Origin: Nitratireductor sp.
Lineage (GTDB): Bacteria > Pseudomonadota > Alphaproteobacteria > Rhizobiales > Rhizobiaceae
Direction: 5' to 3'
NCBI GenBank assembly: GCA_017854535.1
Contig: JAFMHL010000006.1
Coordinates: 40,649 to 104,648 of the forward strand
DNA: 64,000 bases
Both the position numbers and the translations under genes were made by a program. The notes under the pieces were generated by a model. The model was not told the DNA's origin, searched no databases, and saw only the letters and a program-made list of their open reading frames with translations. Positions 55,587-64,000 of the stretch are shown in pieces (position 1 is the first letter of the stretch; every line of letters starts with the position of its first letter).

Positions 55587-55675
55587 TGGAATAAATAACT
55601 TACAACAGCATGAAATATGGAATGAAATAGCGGGTATTTTACGCTGATACCGCATATCTTGGAATTCAATACTAA
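55587..55675 (+). promoter_or_regulatory. Three phased TGGAAT repeats ahead of the cys operon
   Basis: TGGAAT followed by an A-rich AATA-type tail occurs three times: at 55587 (TGGAATAAATA), 55618 (TGGAATGAAATA) and 55660 (TGGAATTCAATA). The spacings of 31 and 42 bp are close to three and four helical turns, so all lie on one face of the DNA. They fit an activator array, for example a CysB-like LysR protein, ahead of cysG. The regulator is inferred. Confidence 0.45.
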
Positions 55676-55696
55676 TTGCGGTCCAAAGGTGTGTAT

Positions 55697-57136
55697 ATGC
55701 GTTACTATCCGTTGTTTCTTGATCTGAAAAACAAAAAAGTTGTTTTTTCCGGCGCGGGTGACCACGCGGCTGCGAAAATTCGCCTTTTGTTGAAAACAGA
55801 AGCAGAAATAGTCGTGATTGGTGAAGACCCTTGCGATGATGTTTTGCAATGGGCTGAACTTGGCAAAATCACATTCTACAATAGACCGCTTCAAAATGAG
55901 GATGTTCGCGACGCTCGTCTTGTATATGGCGCAAATGATGATCTGCCAGCCGATGAGATTGCAATTGCGCTTGGAAGGTCCGCCGGAGCGCTGACCAACA
56001 TTGTTGATAATCTTGAAGCCAGTGAGTTTTTAACGCCAGCAATGGTAGATCGTGATCCGGTGACCATCGCAATTGGAACCGAGGGGACTGCGCCTGTTCT
56101 TGCGCGCAAAATCAAAGCAGATATTGAGGCTTTGCTGCCAGCATCAACTGGACTGTTTGCTCGCATAGGTGATGCGTTTCGTCCTATCGCAGGTACTTTG
56201 AAAACGGCTCGCTTGCGCCGCGAGTTTTGGACTAAATTCTTTTTTACCGAGGCGCCAAAAGCATTGCTGGAAGGTGGTCGCCGTGCTGTGGGCGAACGTC
56301 TCGAAACTCTGTATCACGAAGTAAGTGCGTCAGATGCGGCTAGGGGCCATGTAAATTCAGCAGTGCGCAAAGGTGGCTCTGTAACGTTGATCGGAACAGG
56401 TCCAGGCGATCCGGAATTGTTGACTTTGAAAGCCCGCCGTATGTTGCATGAAGCAGAAGTTGTTCTTTATGATCAGCTCGTCACGTCCCAGATATTGGAG
56501 TTGGCGCGTCGCGAGGCGGTGCTTATTCATGTAGGCAAAAAAGGCTTCGGCAAGAGTTGGAAACAAGATGATATCAATGCTCTGTTGATTGAACATGCAA
56601 AAGCAGGCGCGCAAATTGTTCGGTTAAAATCAGGAGATCCTTCGGTTTTTGGCCGGATGGATGAAGAACTGGATGCTCTCGAAGAAGCAGGCATTGATTG
56701 GGACGTTGTTCCTGGCATCACGGCTGCCTCAGCCGCAGCAGCCAGTATCGGTTCGTCTCTCACGCGGCGTGGTCGAAACTCAGCACTACAGTTTTTAACC
56801 GGTCATGATGTGGATGGTTTTGCCGAGCAGGATTGGAATGATCTTTCAGCAACGGGCGCAACTGCAGCCATTTATATGGGTTTGAAAGCCGCTACGTTTA
56901 TTCGCGGACGTTTGTTGATGCATGGCGCAAAAGCCGACACGCCCGTGACCATTGTTTCCAATGTGTCCCGCATGGATCAAAAGGTTATCACCACGACACT
57001 CTTAGAACTGCCGGATGCGATCAAGGCTGCTGATATGCAAGCTCCCGCTATTTTGCTGCTTGGGCTTAAATCACGCCGCGCCGCCCAAGCGCTCAACCAG
57101 ATTACTTTGCCGCAAATGAAAACAGGAGCTGCATGA
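55697..57136 (+). CDS. cysG: Siroheme synthase CysG (multifunctional)
   Basis: Makes siroheme from uroporphyrinogen III for sulfite reductase. The 479-aa protein joins an N-terminal NAD-dependent dehydrogenase/ferrochelatase domain (YYPLFLDLKNKKVVFSGAGDHAAAKIRLLL; residues 1-150) with a C-terminal SUMT methyltransferase (VTLIGTGPGDPELLTLKARRML; VVPGITAASAAAASIG; residues about 225-465). AGGTG lies six bases ahead of the ATG at 55697. First gene of the sulfate assimilation operon. Confidence 0.95.
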   Translation: MRYYPLFLDLKNKKVVFSGAGDHAAAKIRLLLKTEAEIVVIGEDPCDDVLQWAELGKITFYNRPLQNEDVRDARLVYGANDDLPADEIAIALGRSAGALTNIVDNLEASEFLTPAMVDRDPVTIAIGTEGTAPVLARKIKADIEALLPASTGLFARIGDAFRPIAGTLKTARLRREFWTKFFFTEAPKALLEGGRRAVGERLETLYHEVSASDAARGHVNSAVRKGGSVTLIGTGPGDPELLTLKARRMLHEAEVVLYDQLVTSQILELARREAVLIHVGKKGFGKSWKQDDINALLIEHAKAGAQIVRLKSGDPSVFGRMDEELDALEEAGIDWDVVPGITAASAAAASIGSSLTRRGRNSALQFLTGHDVDGFAEQDWNDLSATGATAAIYMGLKAATFIRGRLLMHGAKADTPVTIVSNVSRMDQKVITTTLLELPDAIKAADMQAPAILLLGLKSRRAAQALNQITLPQMKTGAA

Positions 57137-57447
57137 TGGCCCGCGAATTCACACCTCAAATAGTTACTGCCAATGACCTTTTGTTGGGCGATGCTGTTTA
57201 TCTTACCAAAGCTGGAACATGGTCACGGCTGCATAGTGATGCTCATCTCGCGAATTCGGCAGAACAGGCACAGACCATGTTGAAACATGTAAAAGGTCAA
57301 CAAGATGTTATTGTTGGCGCTTACCTTGCAAATGTAAGTGTCAACGAAGATGGCATTCCCGAGCCGGCTCATTTTCGTGAAGCGTTTCGCACACGTGGTC
57401 CGTCCAACTATTTTCACGGCAAGCAGGCCGATGCTCAATCCAGCTAA
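57136..57447 (+). CDS. DUF2849 domain-containing protein
   Basis: A 103-aa protein with the DUF2849 pattern (TANDLLLGDAVYLTKAGTWSRLHSDAHLA; ANVSVNEDGIPEPAHFREAFRTRGPSNYFHG). Its genes are routinely placed between cysG and cysI in alphaproteobacteria, and it is thought to assist sulfite reduction, though its role is not shown. The ATG overlaps the cysG stop (TGATG) with AGGAG seven bases ahead; the track start is one codon earlier. Confidence 0.88.
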   Translation: MAREFTPQIVTANDLLLGDAVYLTKAGTWSRLHSDAHLANSAEQAQTMLKHVKGQQDVIVGAYLANVSVNEDGIPEPAHFREAFRTRGPSNYFHGKQADAQSS

Positions 57448-57468
57448 GCATTAGACAGAGAGTATTCC

Positions 57469-59136
57469 ATGTATATCTATAATGATTTTGATGCAGAATT
57501 TGTGCGTGACCGGGTTCGTCAGTTCCGTGGGCAGGTCGAAAAGCGCATAGACGGTTCGCTGACCGAAGATGAGTTCAAGCCGTTGCGCTTGATGAATGGT
57601 CTATATCTCCAGCTACATGCCTATATGTTGCGGGTCGCCATTCCCTATGGTTCGCTGGATGCAGCAAAAATGCGCCAGCTGGCCTTCATCGCTGACAAAT
57701 GGGACAAGGGCTACGGCCATTTCACCACAAGGCAGAATATTCAGTTTAACTGGCCATTGCTGAAAGATGTGCCGGATATGCTGGATGCTTTGGCGGATGT
57801 GGGGATGCATGCCATCCAGACATCTGGCAACTGTGTTCGTAATGTTACTGCAGACCATTTTGCCGGTGCTGCTTCCGACGAAATAGAAGATCCACGTCCA
57901 ACAGCTGAGCTTCTCCGCCAATGGTCAACCGACCATCCTGAATTTCAGTTCCTTCCACGTAAATTCAAGATTGCAATTACCGGTTCGCCAAATGATCGCG
58001 CGGTGACGAAAGCCCATGACATTGGCATCCGCATGGTCCGAAACGAAAACGACCAGCCGGGATATGAGATCATCGTTGGCGGCGGTCTTGGTCGTTCGCC
58101 ATTCATTGGCAAAGTCTTGCGCGAGTTTTTGCCCAAGGCTGAATTGCTCCCTTATATTGAGGCTGTCTTGCAGGTTTACAATCTAGAAGGACGCCGTGAT
58201 AACAAATACAAAGCGCGGATCAAGATATTGGTTCATGAAGCTGGATTGGATGAAATCCGCGGTTCTGTTGAAGAAACCTTTGCAAGAACGTTAGCAGAGT
58301 TCAAAAAGCCCTCTGATGAATTAGTTGATCAGATTACAACCTATTTTAATCCACCAGAATTCAACAATATCCAATCTCATGCCTATGAAGAAGCCTTGGA
58401 AACAGATCCTGTGTTGCGCTCCTTTGTTGAGACCAATGTGGCGGAACACAAAAACCCTGCCTATGGCATTGTGACAATTTCTACCAAACCAATTGGCGGA
58501 ACGCCCGGTGACGTTACATCTGATCAAATGCGTTTGATTGCTGATCTGGCTGAAAAATATAGCCACAACGAAGTGCGTATCAGCCATGAGCAAAATGCCG
58601 TTCTGCCCCATGTTCGCAAAGCGGATATTCCTTTGGTCCATGCAGCGTTAAAAGCTGTTGGTTTGGCAACGGCCAATATCGGATTGATCTCAGATATCAT
58701 CGCTTGCCCGGGCATGGACTATTGCGCCCTTGCTACGGCCCGTTCAATTCCAATCGCGCAGGAAATTTCCACCCGTTTTGATGAATTAAAACTAGAAAAA
58801 GAAATTGGTGAGTTACGCATCAAAATTTCCGGCTGCATCAATGCCTGCGGCCACCACCATGTGGGCCATATCGGAATTCTTGGTTTGGACAAGGCTGGTG
58901 TTGAAAACTATCAGATAACCCTTGGCGGCGATGCAACACAAACCATGGCATTGGGCGAACGCGCTGGCCCCGGTTTTGCTGCTGAGGAATTACTGCCTGC
59001 CCTTGAGCGTTTGTTGAACCGCTATTTGGAAATACGTGAATGCAGCGATGAAATATTCCTCGAAACTTATCGCAGGTTAGGTCCTCAACCATTCCAACAA
59101 GCGCTTTATCCCGAGGAAGAAAAATATGCTGCCTGA
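57469..59136 (+). CDS. cysI: Sulfite reductase hemoprotein (nitrite/sulfite reductase family)
   Basis: Reduces sulfite to sulfide using siroheme and a 4Fe-4S cluster. The 555-aa protein has the duplicated ferredoxin-like and catalytic halves (GHFTTRQNIQFNWPLL; NEVRISHEQNAVLPHV) and the siroheme/cluster ligands C-x5-C (ACPGMDYCALA) and C-x3-C (SGCINACGHHHVGHIG). It is of the single-protein type without a CysJ gene nearby. Its place between DUF2849 and cysH points to sulfite, not nitrite, as substrate. Confidence 0.93.
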   Translation: MYIYNDFDAEFVRDRVRQFRGQVEKRIDGSLTEDEFKPLRLMNGLYLQLHAYMLRVAIPYGSLDAAKMRQLAFIADKWDKGYGHFTTRQNIQFNWPLLKDVPDMLDALADVGMHAIQTSGNCVRNVTADHFAGAASDEIEDPRPTAELLRQWSTDHPEFQFLPRKFKIAITGSPNDRAVTKAHDIGIRMVRNENDQPGYEIIVGGGLGRSPFIGKVLREFLPKAELLPYIEAVLQVYNLEGRRDNKYKARIKILVHEAGLDEIRGSVEETFARTLAEFKKPSDELVDQITTYFNPPEFNNIQSHAYEEALETDPVLRSFVETNVAEHKNPAYGIVTISTKPIGGTPGDVTSDQMRLIADLAEKYSHNEVRISHEQNAVLPHVRKADIPLVHAALKAVGLATANIGLISDIIACPGMDYCALATARSIPIAQEISTRFDELKLEKEIGELRIKISGCINACGHHHVGHIGILGLDKAGVENYQITLGGDATQTMALGERAGPGFAAEELLPALERLLNRYLEIRECSDEIFLETYRRLGPQPFQQALYPEEEKYAA

Positions 59137-59848
59137 ACCACATACGCTGGCTTTTCATGCAGGCTTGGATTGGCTGGAAACATCTTCGCTGGAAATGCTC
59201 GATCAAGCATTATCGCTCAATTTGTATGGTCGCACAGCAGTTGTGTCCTCCTTTGGAGTAGATTCTGCTGTTCTTTTGCATCTCGTTTCAAGGATCACGC
59301 GAGATGCACCGATACTCTTCGTCGATACGCGTATGATGTTCCAAGAGACGTTGAACTATCAGCTGGAATTGGCGAGAGAGTTTGGTCTCAAAGACGTCCG
59401 GCAAATAACAGCAAATGATGTGGATCTTCGACGTAATGATGTTTTTGGTCGGTTGCACAAAAAGGACACGGATGCTTGCTGTGACTTACGCAAAACCAAA
59501 CCACTGGAAAAAGCGTTGGAGCCCTTTGACGCCTGGATCAATGGCCGCAAGCGTCAACAATCGCAGTCGCGATCTTCCATGAAGCCGTTGGAAGTGGATG
59601 CTCACGACAGGATCAAAGTAAATCCCCTATTGCATTGGGACAATGAGGATATCAAAGCCTATTTTGATCTTCGTCATTTGCCGCAACATCCAATGGTATC
59701 AAAAGGCTTCACCTCAATTGGATGTGCGCCTTGTACGGCAAAACCGTCACCTGGTTCAGATCCGCGCAGCGGTCGCTGGCAGGGTCAGGATAAAACAGAA
59801 TGCGGTATCCATGTTCAAGATGGTAAAATCATTCGCCGTAGTGCTTGA
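59126..59848 (+). CDS. cysH: Adenylyl-sulfate (APS/PAPS) reductase CysH
   Basis: Reduces APS (or PAPS) to sulfite with thioredoxin or glutathione. The 240-aa protein has the SSFGVDSAVLLHLV nucleotide-binding loop, the cysteine pairs CC (DACCDLRKTKPLE) and CxxC (GCAPCTAKP) that bind a 4Fe-4S cluster and mark the APS-reducing type, and the C-terminal catalytic TECGIHVQ. The start lies inside the cysI 3' end (11-bp overlap). Confidence 0.94.
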   Translation: MLPEPHTLAFHAGLDWLETSSLEMLDQALSLNLYGRTAVVSSFGVDSAVLLHLVSRITRDAPILFVDTRMMFQETLNYQLELAREFGLKDVRQITANDVDLRRNDVFGRLHKKDTDACCDLRKTKPLEKALEPFDAWINGRKRQQSQSRSSMKPLEVDAHDRIKVNPLLHWDNEDIKAYFDLRHLPQHPMVSKGFTSIGCAPCTAKPSPGSDPRSGRWQGQDKTECGIHVQDGKIIRRSA

Positions 59849-59893
59849 GAAAATTTTTGCTGAACCGCGGCTTCAGCGCCCAAGGAGTTTTAA

Positions 59894-60346
59894 ATGCCTG
59901 TAATCATTAAAGATGGAAAATTTGTCGAAGATCAGTTTTTGGCAGCAGGGGGAGGGTTCATCCAACTTGATAAACTGTCTTTGTCTACCCATGGATTAGA
60001 GCCGCAGCATACTGGGGTTGATGTTCCCAATGACACTAAGCCGGAAGCATTGGCCGGATTGTTGAATTCTGTTGAGGCAATTCGCATCCCATTTCCATCA
60101 TTTGCAGATGGTCGAGGATTTTCAATTGCCAAAAAACTTCGTCGCATGGATTTCAACGGATTGTTGCGCGCCCAGGGAAATGTTCTTGCTGATCAGTATC
60201 CTTTAACTTTGCGCTCAGGCTTTAATGAGGTGGAAATTCCTAATGAGCAAGCGGGGCGTCAACCACAGGCCCAATGGAGTGACGCGATTGGTCGGGTCAA
60301 TAATAACTATCTGGATCGCCTAAAGGGTGCTGATCAAGCTGCCTAG
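59894..60346 (+). CDS. DUF934 domain-containing protein of sulfate assimilation
   Basis: A 150-aa protein with the DUF934 pattern (GVDVPNDTKPEALAGLL; IRIPFPSFADGRGFSIAKKLRR; FNGLLRAQGNVLADQYPLTLRSGFNEVEI). Genes of this family nearly always follow cysH/cysI in alpha- and betaproteobacteria; it is described as a probable sulfite reduction accessory protein without proven activity. AAGGAG lies six bases ahead of the ATG. Last gene of the cys operon. Confidence 0.9.
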   Translation: MPVIIKDGKFVEDQFLAAGGGFIQLDKLSLSTHGLEPQHTGVDVPNDTKPEALAGLLNSVEAIRIPFPSFADGRGFSIAKKLRRMDFNGLLRAQGNVLADQYPLTLRSGFNEVEIPNEQAGRQPQAQWSDAIGRVNNNYLDRLKGADQAA

Positions 60347-60458
60347 CGCCGAACGGTAATTTCGAGCGCTCTTATACGGTCAACTGTCGCAAATAGAGTT
60401 TGATCCACATTTCTCCCCGCGCTAGCAATAGATTGGTTAGCATTGAGGGAGTTTTGCC

Positions 60459-61439
60459 ATGTCCACGCCATTAATTGACAATTTGCAATATGCAAACTGT
60501 TCGGAAAAGATATTCCGCCAGATGCGCGAAGGCAATGTTGATGCTGTCCATGTGACCATCGCTTACCACGAAAACTTTCGTGAGGTTGTGCTCAACCTCG
60601 AGCAGTGGAACCGATGGTTCGAGCAATTTCCAGAGCTTATTTTTCGCGGACTTACAGGCGATGATGTGCGTAAAGCTCAAAGTGAGAAGCGCACGGCAAT
60701 TTTCTTCGGCTTTCAAAATCCATCACCAATTGAAGATGATATTGGCCTGATTGAGATTTTCCATACGCTCGGCATCCGCTTTATGCAATTGACCTATAAC
60801 AACCAGTCTTTACTGGCGACAGGATGTTATGAGAGCGAAGACATGGGTCTTACGCGTTTCGGTAAACAGGCGGTGCGCGAAATGAACCGCGTTGGTATGG
60901 TCATTGATATGAGCCATTCAGCTGACCGCTCAACGCTTGAAGCGATTGAGCATTCGTCGCGGCCAATTGCCATAACCCATGCCAACCCTCATTGGTGGCA
61001 TCCTGCCTTGAGAAACAAAAAAGATGAAATTCTGACAGCGTTGACGGGGAGAGGTGGCATGCTCGGCTTTTCCGTCTACCCCCATCACCTAAAAGACGGG
61101 TCAAATTGCACCCTTGAAGATTTTTGCGCTATGATCGCAAAGTCTGCAGAAAAATACGGAGCGCAAAATCTGGGCATTGGAACCGACCTATGCCAAGATC
61201 AACCCGACAGCATAGTGACTTGGATGCGTAATGGACGTTGGTCGAAAGAAACTGATTTTGGTGAAGGTTCCGCATCGGCTCCAGGTTTCCCGGAACAACC
61301 AGACTGGTTCCGTGATAACCGTGATTTTGGCACGTTGAAAAGCGGCCTTGGTGCCATAGGTTTTTCCAATGAAGAAGTGGATGGGATTATGGGGGACAAC
61401 TGGCTCCGTTTTTATGATCAATCCTTCGGTCCGCAATAA
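60459..61439 (+). CDS. Peptidase M19 (membrane dipeptidase) homologue lacking usual zinc ligands
   Basis: A 326-aa TIM-barrel protein of the M19 renal dipeptidase family: GLTRFGKQAVREMNRVGMVIDMSHSADRSTLEAI, ITHANPHWWHPALRNKKDEI, GIGTDL and IMGDNWLRF are clear. The N-terminal HxD pair that binds zinc in true dipeptidases is replaced (PLIDNLQYANCSEKIF), and the bridging Glu position reads GFQNPSP. Catalysis, if any, must differ. No signal peptide is seen, so it is cytoplasmic. GGGAG precedes the ATG. It heads a tight operon with two unknown genes. Similar M19 variants occur in dimethylglycine catabolism loci of Pseudomonas, from memory. Confidence 0.85.
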   Translation: MSTPLIDNLQYANCSEKIFRQMREGNVDAVHVTIAYHENFREVVLNLEQWNRWFEQFPELIFRGLTGDDVRKAQSEKRTAIFFGFQNPSPIEDDIGLIEIFHTLGIRFMQLTYNNQSLLATGCYESEDMGLTRFGKQAVREMNRVGMVIDMSHSADRSTLEAIEHSSRPIAITHANPHWWHPALRNKKDEILTALTGRGGMLGFSVYPHHLKDGSNCTLEDFCAMIAKSAEKYGAQNLGIGTDLCQDQPDSIVTWMRNGRWSKETDFGEGSASAPGFPEQPDWFRDNRDFGTLKSGLGAIGFSNEEVDGIMGDNWLRFYDQSFGPQ

Positions 61440-61451
61440 GGAGTTGGTAAT

Positions 61452-63155
61452 TTGGCTCTCGCACTAGACACTGATCTTTTGTATCCGCAATCCGAACTGC
61501 GCTCTCCTGATACGGTCATGAAACTGGAGCGTATGGGATCGTTCTTCCCAACGCGGTTGAGCTTCATGCGCTCAACCATTCGAAGGCTCGCGGAAGAAAA
61601 GTCAAATCTGGAATGCCCTGTTTGGGAAATGGATGATGACGGCTACGGCCGTGCCGTTTACACGCTGACCTATGGTGGGCATCGCTATTCGCTGGTGGCT
61701 TTTTCAACTCGTATCACAGAAGAGATGCGCACAGACCGTGTCATCGCGGAGGTCTGGGATACGGCTTACGTTTTATATGACGGCGTTCCAACGCGAGAAG
61801 AAATAGATAGACTTGAAGCCAACAGCCCACGCCAAGAAGCCGGCCGATTTTTGCCCTCAGACTTGGTGCTGAGCCGGGCCAACAAATCCGTTCGTCTTTT
61901 TGAGCATGTTACCGAACGTTTAGCTGCTGGTAAGCAACCTGATGAAAAAATGATCGGTGATATCGGATATTTAATGCGCACGACTGCCGTGTATGGCAAC
62001 GGTAAATTCGGCATCGCAGATCGCTCCAAAATTATGAACCGTCCCGGGCTGTCTGGTCCGTTTCAGGCTGAAATGCTGGCCGTTTGGCTCATTCGTAACT
62101 TTACCCATGATCTGGTCGAGTATGTTGCGCAAAAAAAGGCTCCCCAAACAGCCGTGCGCCTCGAAAAGCGGTTGAAGCGATATCTTGGCATCGGCAACTC
62201 AACAGGTCTGGGCATGGCACCGTTTTTGGTCAACCATCCTGTCCTGCTCAACAATTGGATGTCGGTCCGCGAGACCGCATTAGCCCGCGTCTGCGCGATT
62301 GAAAAGACTGACCAAAAAACCGCTGATCGTCTAATGGAATTATTCAATCGTGTATCGGTTCACTTGCAAGAATGGAACGTACCTGATCAACGCCAAATGC
62401 AGCGTATTGAAGTTTTGCGAACTGAATGGGAAGCCTTGGCAACCACGATCACATCTAACTGGTTTTTGCAGGAAAACAGTTTTGAGAAATTAGTAATGCT
62501 TTCACAATCGCAGTCGATGGAATGTCAGGAATTGGTCGTTGCTATGCTACTGGAACCCCATGGCGATATGGTCGACGGATTGACAGATTGTATGGCCAGT
62601 GAATATGAGCCGCGCCTTGAGCCGTCAATGACAATCAAAGAACTTCGCGCTGCCGTTGATCAGCATTATGACTGGGCCTTAACGGTCGATTTTTCAAAGC
62701 AGCAATCCAAGCAGCAATTTTGGTATGTGTCTGAGGAAAAACTGGAGCCGCGTTTGGGAGATCGTTTCAGCGAAGACGGAGCAGAACTTGAACTACCCCA
62801 CGACATAGCATTGTTGACCCAAAACCTTGTCGCAGACCTTGATGAATATTCGCAATCAACAAGTGTTGCGGAATTCTTATTAGTCCATTCAAGCCATCGC
62901 TATGTGGTAAAGCGGATCCAAACCACAAGCAGATTTGCCTATGCGGAAATAAGAGACAACCTTGTTGGCGATGCTTGCCTACCAATTGATATGTTGCGTT
63001 GCAAATTGTCCTTTTTTGGCGCATCAAAATTTGATCCAAAGTCCTCGAGATGGACCCGTATTACTATGTATCAGGGTGCACCATTAGCTGATGATCTTCA
63101 CGATAAAACGCGAGACAATGATGATTGGTGGCTTCCGGTTATGGAGCGCGCATAA
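61452..63155 (+). CDS. Conserved hypothetical protein, 567 aa
   Basis: I do not recognise a named domain. The protein is soluble, has no signal peptide, and reads as mostly helical and mixed, with conserved-looking blocks such as FFPTRLSFMRSTIRRL, RYLGIGNSTGLGMAPFLVNH and VKRIQTTSRFAYAEIRDN, and acidic/aromatic surroundings near the end (DNDDWWLPVME). The start is TTG, eight bases after GGAG that itself overlaps the M19 stop (TAAGGAG). Its stop overlaps the DUF3726 start (TAATG). The operon layout suggests the three products work together. Confidence 0.85.
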   Translation: MALALDTDLLYPQSELRSPDTVMKLERMGSFFPTRLSFMRSTIRRLAEEKSNLECPVWEMDDDGYGRAVYTLTYGGHRYSLVAFSTRITEEMRTDRVIAEVWDTAYVLYDGVPTREEIDRLEANSPRQEAGRFLPSDLVLSRANKSVRLFEHVTERLAAGKQPDEKMIGDIGYLMRTTAVYGNGKFGIADRSKIMNRPGLSGPFQAEMLAVWLIRNFTHDLVEYVAQKKAPQTAVRLEKRLKRYLGIGNSTGLGMAPFLVNHPVLLNNWMSVRETALARVCAIEKTDQKTADRLMELFNRVSVHLQEWNVPDQRQMQRIEVLRTEWEALATTITSNWFLQENSFEKLVMLSQSQSMECQELVVAMLLEPHGDMVDGLTDCMASEYEPRLEPSMTIKELRAAVDQHYDWALTVDFSKQQSKQQFWYVSEEKLEPRLGDRFSEDGAELELPHDIALLTQNLVADLDEYSQSTSVAEFLLVHSSHRYVVKRIQTTSRFAYAEIRDNLVGDACLPIDMLRCKLSFFGASKFDPKSSRWTRITMYQGAPLADDLHDKTRDNDDWWLPVMERA

Positions 63156-63832
63156 TGCGACGTTCTTTAAATGAAATCAGTGGCGAAATTCGCAAAGCTT
63201 CATTGGGTGCTGGCTTTCCGATGGGCCATGCGCAAGAGATATCCCATGCGGCAGCCTGGCTCATTTCAAGAAACCTGGATGGTGTAAAATCTGTTTTGAA
63301 TGGATTGCGAGGAGGTTTTAAACCCATAACACCGCCGCTGAAATTCAAGACTTCTCCTGCCGGAAAGAAACAATATTTTCTGCCAAATGTTCATGCGGCC
63401 AGTCATGGAGTAGGCCTTCGCGATATGATGATCGCTGATGCAGGGCAACACAGGTTTCAACTTGATCAAATTGATGTGCCGCTATTGTTAATTGGTTTGC
63501 TGGGCGCACAATGTGATGATCAGAACTATGAAATATGGTGGGGGCTGGAACATGAGCAGACGTTCAGCTTGCATCCAAATGTGTTCGAAAGTGAGCTCAA
63601 AGATTTTGCTTTAAAACTCGAAACACATAGATCTTTTGTAGGACTGGCGATGGTCGAACCAAGTCTTGTTGAAAACGAACAGCTTCAAAACATGTTTTCA
63701 GCGCCAGAAGGGTATTTGATAAACGAAATTTTGTGGCTTGAAATTAAGTCATTAGCTGCAAAAACCTATGTACCAGCCAGTGAGGCGTCGCGCACCAAAG
63801 GGGCAGGGGCAGCTATAAATGACAATGATTGA
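63155..63832 (+). CDS. DUF3726 domain-containing protein
   Basis: A 225-aa protein with the family's N-terminal signature (RRSLNEISGEIRKASLGAGFPMGHAQEISHAAAWL) and a mixed C-terminal region. DUF3726 has no known function. The ATG overlaps the stop of the 567-aa gene (TAATG), so translation is coupled; the track start ten codons upstream lies inside that gene. It closes the three-gene operon and is followed by 78 bp and tRNA-Ser. Confidence 0.8.
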   Translation: MRRSLNEISGEIRKASLGAGFPMGHAQEISHAAAWLISRNLDGVKSVLNGLRGGFKPITPPLKFKTSPAGKKQYFLPNVHAASHGVGLRDMMIADAGQHRFQLDQIDVPLLLIGLLGAQCDDQNYEIWWGLEHEQTFSLHPNVFESELKDFALKLETHRSFVGLAMVEPSLVENEQLQNMFSAPEGYLINEILWLEIKSLAAKTYVPASEASRTKGAGAAINDND

Positions 63833-63910
63833 GCGCGTTCTGCCTATCGAAGTGAACTGATCTGCAATTAGGTCTTGATTTCCGCGTCCTTCCCTAATAT
63901 TCACGGCCTC

Positions 63911-64000
63911 GGAGAGGTGGCCGAGTGGTCGAAGGCGCGCCCCTGCTAAGGGCGTAGGCGGGTAACTGTCTCGAGGGTTCGAATCCCTTCCTCTCCGCCA
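63911..64000 (+). tRNA. tRNA-Ser (anticodon GCU)
   Basis: A complete 90-base class II tRNA: acceptor stem GGAGAGG/CCTCTCC, D-arm GCCGAGTGGTCGAAGGC, anticodon stem CGCCC/GGGCG with loop CTGCTAA (anticodon GCT at 63945-63947, reading AGC and AGU), long variable arm, T-loop TTCGAAT, discriminator G and encoded CCA, which is the very end of the window. All stems close. Confidence 0.98.

Noticed and set aside
1-64000. CRISPR arrays, insertion sequences, integrases or attachment sites, including at the tRNA-Ser end
   Set aside because: I saw no regularly spaced repeats, transposase or integrase genes, or a duplicated tRNA 3' end within the window; the window ends at the tRNA, so an element beyond it cannot be judged.

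Overview
The window looks like chromosomal DNA of an alphaproteobacterium of the order Hyphomicrobiales (Rhizobiales). The signs are the run FeuN/FeuP/FeuQ - ccmIEFH - degP - two-component pair - glnE, which I recall as a conserved rhizobial order, order-typical small families (DUF5330, DUF1491, DUF2336, DUF2849, DUF3726), and a perfect Irr-type iron control element. The DNA is AT-leaning for this order by eye, which would suit a marine or otherwise low-GC lineage; I cannot name the genus. I see no insertion sequence, integrase, CRISPR array, rRNA or intact prophage. Coding density is high and almost every gene is intact.

Left part (1-9.4 kb): sufE and DUF5330 on the minus strand; a plus-strand PAS histidine kinase / peptidoglycan-binding / DUF1491 run behind a possible CtrA site; then minus-strand DUF2336, a DUF1214/DUF1254-type pair and a class A penicillin-binding protein; then a YcgN-type cysteine-cluster protein. 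From 9.5 to 9.9 kb sits a pair of nested small ORFs resembling a phage Rz/Rz1 spanin pair.

10-25 kb is an envelope and redox-maturation block: FeuN-like periplasmic protein with FeuP/FeuQ, a surface-antigen-like lipoprotein, cytochrome c maturation genes ccmI-E-F-H, an alpha/beta hydrolase-OsmC fusion, the periplasmic protease DegP, a second OmpR/sensor pair, and glnE (glutamine synthetase adenylylation).

25-50 kb is mixed housekeeping: a large PAS kinase, pepN, pgi, a DMT exporter, a lone form-II CoxL-like molybdenum hydroxylase subunit with a LysE exporter, a TPP riboswitch ahead of thiM-thiE-thiD, a TRAP-type binding protein, a motif-poor uracil-DNA glycosylase homologue, ETF-ubiquinone oxidoreductase, a CPA2 antiporter, nnrD, an EEP-family protein, amn, a Nu-type GST behind an unusual palindrome, DUF2147, an ankyrin protein and a small Sel1 protein with a long leader.

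50-64 kb: a possible structured RNA, pcaD-pcaF (beta-ketoadipate pathway), a UDP-glucuronate 4-epimerase, an iron-binding protein gene behind a perfect ICE box, a sulfate assimilation operon (cysG - DUF2849 - cysI - cysH - DUF934) with three helically phased upstream repeats, and a tightly packed three-gene operon of unknown function (M19-like protein lacking usual zinc ligands, a 567-residue unknown protein, DUF3726). The window ends exactly at the encoded CCA of a tRNA-Ser(GCU). The last operon is the best candidate for an undescribed system.
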